From contig JAHKLQ010000067.1 of assembly GCA_020854975.1 (NCBI GenBank), forward strand, positions 1-10,471: a DNA stretch of 10,471 bases, read 5' to 3'. The translations under genes and the position numbers were made by a program. The first letter of the stretch is position 1; every line of letters begins with the position of its first letter. Source of the DNA: Methanobacterium sp. GTDB taxonomy: Archaea; Methanobacteriota; Methanobacteria; Methanobacteriales; Methanobacteriaceae. Under the pieces are notes generated by a model that saw only the letters and a program-made list of their open reading frames with translations, was not told the DNA's origin and made no database searches. This document shows positions 1 to 7,285 of the stretch, piece after piece.

Positions 1-1
1 A

Positions 2-376
2 AAAACAATGATATCACAGATCATAATAGGGTATGACTCAACTACAAATCAAGTGACACAATTATGTGAAACTTGTGAGGTAATTGATTATAGAAACATG
101 CATATGCTCTATTTGGGGAGTATCCAAAATTATAGTATACTGGCAGAACGTTATACAGAATTCCACCTGAGCTTGATGGAATTTATTGAAGATATAATTG
201 ACGAAGGTAAAGCCCAGGGCGAAATAAGAAAGGATTTAGACTCTCATGAACTTTCCATATTTGTTCAATCTGTTATTGATGGAACATTTCTCATGTGGAT
301 AGCAGTTCCTCAACTACCATTAGAAAAAACCATGCAAACCAATATAGATCAAGTATGGTGCCATATGAAATATTAA
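2..376 (+). CDS. TetR/AcrR-family transcriptional regulator, C-terminal part (5' end outside window)
   Basis: The reading frame is open to the left edge, so the ATG at position 8 is probably internal. About 122 residues are visible, against roughly 190-200 for a full TetR protein, so the N-terminal helix-turn-helix would lie upstream. The visible part is helical and ends in a typical TetR ligand-domain pattern: a helix ending DEGKAQGEIRKDLD (about residues 65-78), then a helix with V.SVIDGTFLMW (about 87-97). Known role of the family: a dimeric repressor whose C-terminal domain binds a small molecule and releases DNA. It converges on the MFS transporter, so regulation of that transporter is plausible. 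However, the DNA-binding domain is not visible and no operator is proven. T-rich sequence follows the TAA stop. The call rests on overall pattern rather than a diagnostic motif. Confidence 0.72.
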   Translation, partial: KTMISQIIIGYDSTTNQVTQLCETCEVIDYRNMHMLYLGSIQNYSILAERYTEFHLSLMEFIEDIIDEGKAQGEIRKDLDSHELSIFVQSVIDGTFLMWIAVPQLPLEKTMQTNIDQVWCHMKY

Positions 377-390
377 CTTCTAAATAATAA

Positions 391-410
391 TTTTCCTTTT
401 ATTTTTCTTT
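391..410 (+). terminator. T-rich terminator candidate after the TetR-type gene
   Basis: Starting 14 bases after the TetR stop there is a stretch made almost only of T with a few C and A (four Ts, CC, four Ts, A, five Ts, C, three Ts). Archaeal RNA polymerase terminates at T-tracts without needing a hairpin, and no clear hairpin precedes it. Confidence 0.45.
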
Positions 411-568
411 AATTCAGATAGATGCTGCTTTTGTTGTCTTTTGGAGATGTAATTTATTAGGACCTGCTGAATCCTGTTTTTTAGTAGATTAACCACGTTA
501 ATATTAAAAAGTAGAAGTTCAACTATACTTAAAGTTAACGTTGGTTTATTGCAACTGATTTTCACATT

Positions 569-588
569 AAAAAAATAATTTAAAAAAA
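569..588 (-). terminator. Paired T-tract terminator after the MFS gene
   Basis: Read on the minus strand, two runs of seven Ts (588-582 and 575-569) begin 8 bases past the transporter's TAA stop (598-596). Tandem T-tracts are the usual archaeal intrinsic terminator. No stem-loop is needed or seen. Confidence 0.55.
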
Positions 589-595
589 TGGACAT

Positions 596-2026
596 TTATT
601 CTGTTTGTTTTTCTGGTCCATCTTTTTCTTCCTGATAACCACTTTCCCCTCTATACCATGATACAAACACTCCCACAAAACAGAGGACAGTGAAAACCAC
701 AAAACAAATATGGATGCTTCCCAGAAGGGCTGTGTATTGTTCAGGTGTGATCTGCACTCTACCCAGTAAAAGGGCAAAAACAAGTGTGGCAATTCCTATA
801 CTCATGGTCTGACCTATTAGTCGCATGGTGCTCACTGTGGCCGAAGCCACTCCATAAAATCTCCTTTCCACTGAACCCATGATCACATTGGTGTTGGGTG
901 AGGAAAAGAGTCCGAATCCCAATCCAAGAACAGCCAATCCTATGATAATAGTAGTGAGGGGTGTATCAGAGCCAATGAAGGTGAAGGTGAATAGACCCAA
1001 AGTAACTACGGCCATGCCTATGGTGGCTATGATACGGGCATCAACACGGTCAGACATTCGACCTGCCAGGGGAGCTGTTATGGCCATTAATATCGGTTGA
1101 GCTACCAGGATTATCCCTGCAGTCTGGGGTTCAAATCCCCGGATATACTGGAGATAGTAACTTAAGAGTAAGGTTACAGCAAAGGTGGCACTGTAATTGA
1201 TCAAAGCAGCCAAACTGGAAAATGTGAAAGCTGTGTTTTTAAACAGCCTGACATTAAACACTGGGCTTTTAGTCCTGAGTTCCCATCGGAGGAATGCAAA
1301 AAATCCGACTACCCCCACAATTAACATAACCCATCCATCCTGCTGGGAAAGACTGGAAAACCCATACATAACCAGGAACAACATGACACTGTAAAGTATG
1401 GAACCTATCCAGTCAAATTTTTCTCCCCGGGAAGCAGCCCACTCATCATGTAGTTTCCAGAATACTATGGCCACTACCAGGAGACCGAATGGTATTATCA
1501 TTAAAAATAAACTCCTCCAACCCAAATATTGGGTCATTAAACCACCAATTACTGGACCCAAGGATAATCCAACATAAACTGCGGCTACGTTTATACCAAT
1601 AGCCTTTCCCCTGTGTTTAGGAGGGAAAACAGAAGTAATTATGGCTAGACCAGTTACAAATATCATAGCCGATCCAATTCCCTGCAACACCCTTGATACT
1701 ATTAAAAGATATGCAGAGGGGGATAAAGCACAGAATAAAGATGCCACCGTGAATAGAATAGTTCCATAAGTGAATATCTTCTTCATTCCATGTATATCTG
1801 CCACTCTACCAAAGGGCACAGCAAAAATGGCGGCTGCTAAGAGAAATCCATTGGTAACCCAGTTAAGAAGGATGGCATCCGCACCAAAATCCAGTCCAAT
1901 AGCAGGTAGAGCAATATTAACTGATGACCCCATGAAAGGCGTGAAAAAAGAGGCTATGGATGCTACTAAGAGTGCAGCGATTTTAACATCATTATCAACA
2001 TGAAAAGAATCTTTAGTGGGTTTCAT
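596..2026 (-). CDS. MFS efflux transporter, 14-TM DHA2 (EmrB/QacA-like) family
   Basis: This is a 476-residue integral membrane protein of the major facilitator superfamily, probably a proton-driven exporter of drugs or other small hydrophobic compounds. Hydrophobic segments run through most of its length, consistent with 14 helices. MFS motif A is at 73-83 (GRVADIHGMKK), with a weaker second-half copy near 322 (GRMSDRVDAR). Motif B is at 112-121 (RVLQGIGSAM). Motif C, the antiporter signature, is at 153-162 (GLSLGPVIGG). NWVTNGFLLA near 55-64 fits the DHA2 first loop and helix. The tail (460-476) is charged and cytoplasmic. The ATG start has a GGTGA ribosome site 4 bases upstream and a TATA-like element before that. 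It lies tail to tail with a TetR-type gene, a common regulator/efflux pairing. The substrate cannot be read from sequence. Confidence 0.9.
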   Translation of the reverse strand: MKPTKDSFHVDNDVKIAALLVASIASFFTPFMGSSVNIALPAIGLDFGADAILLNWVTNGFLLAAAIFAVPFGRVADIHGMKKIFTYGTILFTVASLFCALSPSAYLLIVSRVLQGIGSAMIFVTGLAIITSVFPPKHRGKAIGINVAAVYVGLSLGPVIGGLMTQYLGWRSLFLMIIPFGLLVVAIVFWKLHDEWAASRGEKFDWIGSILYSVMLFLVMYGFSSLSQQDGWVMLIVGVVGFFAFLRWELRTKSPVFNVRLFKNTAFTFSSLAALINYSATFAVTLLLSYYLQYIRGFEPQTAGIILVAQPILMAITAPLAGRMSDRVDARIIATIGMAVVTLGLFTFTFIGSDTPLTTIIIGLAVLGLGFGLFSSPNTNVIMGSVERRFYGVASATVSTMRLIGQTMSIGIATLVFALLLGRVQITPEQYTALLGSIHICFVVFTVLCFVGVFVSWYRGESGYQEEKDGPEKQTE

Positions 2027-2040
2027 TTATTCACCAGACC

Positions 2041-2062
2041 TATTTATAATATATTTATAATT
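2041..2062 (-). promoter_or_regulatory. Tandem TATA-like promoter of the MFS gene
   Basis: ATTTATAAT occurs twice on the + strand, at 2042-2050 and 2053-2061, exactly 11 bases apart. Read on the minus strand, each copy is a TATA-box-like ATTATAAAT just upstream of the transporter start at 2026. With archaeal spacing of about 25 bases to initiation, the leader would be very short and still hold the GGTGA site. The assignment is by pattern only. Confidence 0.5.
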
Positions 2063-2137
2063 AATAATGAATTGAAATTAATCTGTTTAGTGATTAATCA
2101 ATTTACAAATGAATTTGATAATAAAAATACTTTAAAT

Positions 2138-2180
2138 AAAAAAGAATAAAAAAATGGGGGGTGTGGGTCTTGATTGACCC
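2138..2180 (-). terminator. Hairpin plus T-tract terminator of serB
   Basis: Read on the minus strand, the sequence starts directly after the serB stop. It forms a 5-bp GC-rich stem (GGGTC at 2180-2176 with GACCC at 2169-2165, 6-base loop). C-rich bases follow, then runs of seven Ts (2154-2148) and six Ts (2143-2138). This is a strong terminator by archaeal standards and also separates serB from the MFS promoter. Confidence 0.75.
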
Positions 2181-3676
<1,496 letters not shown>

Positions 3677-3694
3677 TTACTTAAAAAGATAGAA

Positions 3695-4240
<546 letters not shown>

Positions 4241-4251
4241 CTAACATCCTC

Positions 4252-4272
4252 CATGGTTTAGTTTTAACCATG
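4252..4272 (-). repeat. Inverted repeat in the tbp leader next to the ribosome binding site
   Basis: CATGGTT (4252-4258) and AACCATG (4266-4272) are perfect 7-base arms around a 7-base spacer. On the minus strand the downstream arm ends at 4252, which is also the first base of the GGAGGAT ribosome site (4252-4246). It could be an RNA hairpin affecting tbp translation or a protein-binding dyad near the transcription start. Function is inferred only. Confidence 0.5.
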
Positions 4273-4281
4273 TACTTTTAT

Positions 4282-4310
4282 ATCTATTTATAAAGGCCTT
4301 ATATATATTA
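4282..4310 (-). promoter_or_regulatory. TATA elements of the tbp promoter
   Basis: On the minus strand, TAATATATATAAGG (4310-4297) and then TTTATAAATA (about 4294-4285) lie 45-70 bases upstream of the tbp start. The first would place initiation near 4275-4280, giving a leader that includes the inverted repeat at 4252-4272. I cannot tell which element is used. Confidence 0.5.
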
Positions 4311-4314
4311 ATAA

Positions 4315-4495
4315 ATGACCGTGAAATGAACATAAAAATAGCTAGTTTTATACTACCAATTTTTTTACAAAAAGACTCATTATCTTACTTTCCTCTGAGT
4401 ATGTTCCTTGGTATATATATTAGTTTCCTTTAGTTTCCTGAGTTATCATATCACTAATGATGTGTTATTAGAATATGAGTAATATGACCGTGAAA
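4315..4495. repeat. 12-base direct repeat flanking the tbp upstream region
   Basis: ATGACCGTGAAA occurs identically at 4315-4326 and 4484-4495, 169 bases apart, both in the noncoding spacer. The nearer copy lies directly upstream of the tbp TATA elements. It could be a paired binding site or the trace of a duplication. Confidence 0.4.
4421..4439. repeat. 10-base tandem repeat TAGTTTCCT x2
   Basis: TAGTTTCCT occurs at 4421-4429 and 4431-4439, a period of 10 bases (one DNA turn), beside an alternating TA run (4412-4420). TTCCT also occurs at 4390-4394 and 4404-4408. On the minus strand the pair reads as purine-rich AGGAAACTA copies directly before a TATA-like run, the position of a BRE or activator site. 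Confidence 0.4.
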
Positions 4496-4665
4496 GGTGC
4501 CTAGTTCATGTTACTGCCTTGTCTTATAGTAAATACATTGTTTAATAAAAGTTTTTGAATCTGATAACCTTCCAAAAACAAGAATTAGTAAAATTGCATG
4601 TTACTTTTAACATATGAATTAAACATAATCATAAACACCAATATAATAATAGCAGGTTGATATGA

Positions 4666-4680
4666 TTTTATAAAAATATT
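4666..4680 (+). promoter_or_regulatory. TATA box upstream of the 134-residue gene
   Basis: TTTTATAAAAATATT lies 50-64 bases before the ATG at 4730. Initiation about 25 bases downstream, near 4697, would leave a leader of about 30 bases containing the GGTGA site. Further AT-rich sequence at 4681-4697 makes the exact box uncertain. Confidence 0.45.
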
Positions 4681-4729
4681 ATTCTATATTAATATTAACC
4701 TTATGATGTAGTATCTATGGTGAAAAGAT

Positions 4730-5134
4730 ATGTTTGGTCCAAAGATTTACCAACAACAACTGGATGAACTTGGAATAGACGGGATGGAAATAGACATTTC
4801 AACCATTGAAAGGGCCATGAAAACCATGAATGAACTGGATGAAGTGGAAGATGTCCTGAAAAAGATTAGGCACAATATTCGAACGGATATACGGACAATC
4901 CGGAAAGAATACATACAAACGATAAACGAACTAACTCCTTCCCCAGAAGAAACCCGGAATAATAGTTCTCGAGAGGTTCAAAAGAGAATAAAAAAGAAAA
5001 AAACTCTTACAAAAAAGAGAAATACTAAAATAAGGTCTTATGAACTTGTTGAGAATATTGTGGATAACTATTTAACCCAGATATCTGATGCCCGAATTTA
5101 TATAAGAAACTCAATAGAAAGAAGAGTGGGGTAA
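4730..5134 (+). CDS. Unrecognised 134-residue coiled-coil/basic protein
   Basis: I do not recognise a family. It has no signal peptide or membrane segment, so it is probably cytoplasmic. Residues about 22-68 look like a charged amphipathic helix or coiled coil. A linker with PSPEE (70-74) follows. Residues 81-102 are strongly basic with a run of four lysines (88-91). A final helix spans about 104-132. The basic linker could contact nucleic acid or another acidic partner, but that is speculation. The ATG has GGTGA (4719-4723) 6 bases upstream. It starts about 490 bases from divergent tbp and is followed by the CYTH gene after 56 bases, so the two may be co-transcribed. A real gene is supported by the ribosome site, the lack of competing frames and sensible composition. 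Confidence 0.7.
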   Translation: MFGPKIYQQQLDELGIDGMEIDISTIERAMKTMNELDEVEDVLKKIRHNIRTDIRTIRKEYIQTINELTPSPEETRNNSSREVQKRIKKKKTLTKKRNTKIRSYELVENIVDNYLTQISDARIYIRNSIERRVG

Positions 5135-5190
5135 CTGAAAAATCCATTTTCCTTTAACTTTAAAAATTTATTTTTTAGGATGAAATTAAC

Positions 5191-5730
5191 ATGATAGAAG
5201 TAGAAGTTAAGGCCCGTGCACCAGAAGATCTACTTAAAATGGAAGATAAACTGGTTAAAATTGGTGCCAAAAGAGTGAAGAAAGAATATCAGGAGGACCT
5301 TTACTTTAATGCGCCTCATCGAGATTTTGCAGAAACTGATGAAGCTCTTCGAATAAGAAAAGTAAAGGATAACCATTCAGAAAAAATATTCATCACCTAC
5401 AAGGGAGCCAAAATGGATAATGTTAGTAAAACACGTGAGGAAATTGAAGTAGGAGTTGCAGATCCTGTTAAAGTGGCTGATATTTTTAAAAACCTCAGTT
5501 TCCGTCCTGTGGCAACTGTGAGGAAGAATCGAATTATTTATTCATTGAATGAACTGGTAATTACACTAGATAAAGTGGAGGGAGTGGGTAGTTTCATGGA
5601 GATTGAAAAAGAAACTGAAGAAGATGGGGATATAGAGGGAGCACTTAATGATATTTTTGCTACCTATTCGCAAATAGGAATAGAAGAGGGTTTTGAAAGA
5701 AGATCTTACCTGGAGTTAATGGGAATTTAG
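5191..5730 (+). CDS. CYTH-superfamily protein, CyaB (class IV adenylate cyclase)-like / triphosphate-binding
   Basis: 179 residues, typical for CyaB-type proteins. The CYTH signature ExExK is E3-V4-E5-V6-K7. Further charged positions expected inside the triphosphate tunnel are present: R54 and R56 (ALRIRK), K71, R82 with E84 and E86 (TREEIEV), R111/R114, D127, E137 and E139 (FMEIE), and R170/R171 before SYLEL. CYTH enzymes bind a triphosphate with divalent metal. Relatives are adenylate cyclases, thiamine triphosphatases and inorganic triphosphatases. The overall pattern is closest to archaeal CyaB annotations. Whether it makes cAMP or simply hydrolyses a triphosphate cannot be told from sequence, and hydrolysis is at least as likely. 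The ATG is preceded by AGGATGA, 7 bases away. It probably shares a transcript with the preceding gene. Confidence 0.85.
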   Translation: MIEVEVKARAPEDLLKMEDKLVKIGAKRVKKEYQEDLYFNAPHRDFAETDEALRIRKVKDNHSEKIFITYKGAKMDNVSKTREEIEVGVADPVKVADIFKNLSFRPVATVRKNRIIYSLNELVITLDKVEGVGSFMEIEKETEEDGDIEGALNDIFATYSQIGIEEGFERRSYLELMGI

Positions 5731-5790
5731 TGCTGTGGACTAATAGAGTAAGTATAAGTTTAAAGAGTTATTGTGGTGAACTTAACTTCA

Positions 5791-5840
5791 GGCTCATCCC
5801 TCGCCGGCAACCGGAATAAGCTCGCCGATGAGATTAGGGG
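5791..5840 (+). other. GC-rich, structure-prone island (possible small RNA or cis element)
   Basis: A block of about 50 bases rich in G and C stands out from AT-rich flanks. CTCATC (5793-5798) can pair with GATGAG (5827-5832). Inside, CCGG (5804-5807) can pair with CCGG (5811-5814), or CGGC (5805-5808) with GCCG (5824-5827). CCCT (5798-5801) can also pair with AGGG (5836-5839), which crosses the first stem and would make a pseudoknot or a competing fold. CTCGCCG is repeated directly (5800-5806, 5821-5827). Known archaeal RNA genes in AT-rich genomes often show as GC islands, but I match this to no known RNA. The strand is assumed from its neighbours. Confidence 0.4.
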
Positions 5841-5843
5841 ATA

Positions 5844-5864
5844 AACGAAAAATACATTTATATC
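5844..5864 (+). promoter_or_regulatory. BRE/TATA promoter element upstream of aksA
   Basis: ACGAAAAA (5844-5851) resembles the purine-rich BRE, and TTTATATC (5857-5864) the archaeal TATA box, in the order usual for Methanobacteriales promoters. Initiation near 5885-5890 would give an aksA leader of about 135 bases. A second TATA-like run near 5993-6002 is closer, but would leave almost no leader and risk losing the ribosome site. Confidence 0.5.
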
Positions 5865-6010
5865 TAAAAATAATCCAAGATAATCTGATAAACTATCCCA
5901 CAAAATTTAGAATGGTTTTCCAGGAGAATATTGTTTAAAAATCTCATTAAACCCATTTTATCATTTAATTAAATGAACCTAATATAACTGATAATTTATA
6001 TTTAAAAAAC

Positions 6011-6026
6011 AGGTGGTAGTACTTTG
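6011..6026 (+). promoter_or_regulatory. Ribosome binding site and TTG start of aksA
   Basis: AGGTGG (6011-6016), spacer TAGTACT, then TTG (6024-6026). The strong site and correct spacing support the non-ATG start. No ATG in frame occurs before the TIM-barrel active-site residues. Confidence 0.75.
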
Positions 6027-7199
6027 AAATATTTTGTAAGCCCATTCAACCAGGCAGTTGACTTGAAATTCCCAGAAAAGATCACCGTTTATGACACCAC
6101 CCTCAGGGACGGTGAACAAACACCAGGTGTCTGCCTCAGAACTCAGGAAAAGCTTAAAATCGCACGAAAACTTAATGAACTAGGATTACACCAGATTGAA
6201 GCAGGATTCCCCGTAGTTTCCAGGGAAGAAAAACGTTCCGTGAAGGCTATTGTAGATGAAGATCTTGATGCAGATATTTTGGTTCTTGCCCGTACCAAAA
6301 AAGAAGATATTGACATGGCTTTAGACTGTAATGTGGATGGTATAATAACTTTTATGGGAACTTCCGCCCTTCATCTTAAACATAAACTAAGAATTAACCA
6401 GGAAGATGCTTTAAATATCTGTATGAACTCCATTGAACATGCCAAAGATCATGGCTTGTTTGTGGCTTTCTCAGCAGAAGATGCCACCCGTACAGACCTG
6501 GACTTTTTAAAAAATGTTTACAGCCGGGCAGAGGTTTACGGAGCTGATCGGGTACATATTGCTGATACTGTTGGGGCAATAAGTCCTCAGGGTATGGATT
6601 ACTTGGTTCGGGAATTAAGGAAAGAAATAAATATAGAGATAGCCTTGCACTGTCATAACGACTTTGGAATGGCTCTTTCCAATTGTATTTCAGGTTTACT
6701 GGCAGGGGCCAGTGCAGTTTCAACCACAGTTAATGGAATTGGAGAAAGAGCTGGTAATACACCCTTAGAGGAAATGGTCATGACCTTACTCCTGATCTAT
6801 GGTGTGGATCTGGACTTTGATATTAGTGTGTTCTATGAACTTTCTCAATTGGTGGAAGAACTTACCAACATGAAAGTGCCAGACAACAAGCCCATAGTTG
6901 GTAAAAATGTGTTCCGACATGAATCAGGCATACATGTAGATGCTGTTATTGAAGAACCTTTAACCTATGAACCATTCATTCCAGAACTCATAGGACACCA
7001 ACGGCGCATCGTACTGGGAAAACACTCTGGATGTAGGGCTGTGAAAGCCAAACTGGACGAATGTGGAATTGATGTTAGTCAAGATGAGTTATGTAAAATT
7101 GTGGAAATAGTTAAAGAAAAACGTGAAAAAGGAAAATACATCAATGACCGCATTTTTAATGAGATTGTGCGCTCTGTTAGGGGACCATTTAATTTTTAA
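6024..7199 (+). CDS. aksA: Homocitrate synthase, coenzyme B biosynthesis type (AksA)
   Basis: 391 residues of the homocitrate/2-isopropylmalate synthase (DRE-TIM) family. AksA condenses acetyl-CoA with 2-oxoglutarate and then with longer 2-oxoacids, the chain-extension steps that supply 7-mercaptoheptanoyl for coenzyme B. Visible motifs: YDTTLRDGEQTPG (23-35) with R28 and D29; AFSAEDATRT (148-157); metal ligands H209 and H211 in HCHND; GERAGN (240-245); and HESGIHVDAV (299-308). The stretch KPIVG...PLTYEPF (289-318) matches, from memory, M. jannaschii AksA better than LeuA or CimA. The protein also lacks the long C-terminal regulatory domain of LeuA. The start is TTG: AGGTGG lies 7 bases before it and the first internal methionine is near residue 98. 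The homoaconitase gene follows after 86 bases. Confidence 0.9.
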   Translation: MKYFVSPFNQAVDLKFPEKITVYDTTLRDGEQTPGVCLRTQEKLKIARKLNELGLHQIEAGFPVVSREEKRSVKAIVDEDLDADILVLARTKKEDIDMALDCNVDGIITFMGTSALHLKHKLRINQEDALNICMNSIEHAKDHGLFVAFSAEDATRTDLDFLKNVYSRAEVYGADRVHIADTVGAISPQGMDYLVRELRKEINIEIALHCHNDFGMALSNCISGLLAGASAVSTTVNGIGERAGNTPLEEMVMTLLLIYGVDLDFDISVFYELSQLVEELTNMKVPDNKPIVGKNVFRHESGIHVDAVIEEPLTYEPFIPELIGHQRRIVLGKHSGCRAVKAKLDECGIDVSQDELCKIVEIVKEKREKGKYINDRIFNEIVRSVRGPFNF

Positions 7200-7220
7200 A
7201 TATTTGGAATGAGTAAAAAC

Positions 7221-7249
7221 ATGAGTTACTGAAGATTGTAGTAACTTAT
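7221..7249 (+). repeat. Inverted repeat / RNA hairpin between aksA and the homoaconitase gene
   Basis: AGTTACT (7224-7230) and AGTAACT (7240-7246) are perfect 7-base arms with a 9-base loop. In RNA the stem extends to 10 pairs through A7221-U7249, U7222-A7248 and a G7223-U7247 wobble. It lies 22 bases after the aksA stop and 37 before the next start. No T-tract follows, so it is not a typical terminator. A processing, stability or regulatory element is possible. Confidence 0.5.
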
Positions 7250-7285
7250 TGATAGCACAGATTACAGTTTAATGGTGTAGTATCT

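Larger units (their letters stand above)
4241..4729. other. 489-base divergent spacer between tbp and the 134-residue gene
   Basis: No credible ORF or RNA gene is visible. The spacer is AT-rich and carries promoters in both directions: tbp-side TATA elements near 4285-4310, and a TATA box near 4666 for the rightward gene. It also holds the repeats listed separately and a 6-bp hairpin (ATGTTA 4598-4603 / TAACAT 4608-4613, 4-base loop). The middle part (about 4330-4660) is long for an archaeal promoter region and otherwise unexplained. Confidence 0.6.
5731..6023. other. 293-base spacer before aksA with GC-rich island and promoter
   Basis: There is no ORF of note. From left to right it holds AT-rich sequence without an obvious T-tract terminator for the CYTH gene, an imperfect palindrome (TGAACTTAACTTCA, 5777-5790), the GC-rich island at 5791-5840, a BRE/TATA element (5844-5864), then AT-rich leader sequence. 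It ends in the aksA ribosome site AGGTGG (6011-6016). Confidence 0.6.

Noticed and set aside
380..595. 71-codon minus-strand ORF filling the gap between the TetR-type and MFS genes
   Set aside because: It has no ribosome site, is very AT-rich with low-complexity translation, and its first codons are the T-tracts that serve as the MFS terminator.
879..2003. Several plus-strand ORFs inside the MFS gene
   Set aside because: They are antisense shadows of a clearly coding frame, without start signals or recognisable domains.
2165..2180. Operator of the MFS gene
   Set aside because: The GGGTC/GACCC dyad directly follows the serB stop and is followed by T-tracts on the minus strand, so a terminator explains it better.
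4241..4729. CRISPR leader or array
   Set aside because: The repeats are only 9-12 bases, occur twice each, and have no regular spacers. No cas gene is present.
5191..5730. Firm call of cAMP signalling from the CYTH gene
   Set aside because: The CYTH fold is shared by triphosphatases, and nothing nearby looks like a cAMP receptor. Only the superfamily can be supported.
5791..5840. A known riboswitch, SRP RNA, RNase P RNA, tRNA or C/D box RNA
   Set aside because: I compared it mentally with the conserved cores of these classes and saw no match: no clear C and D boxes and no T-loop or acceptor stem. It is left as unknown.
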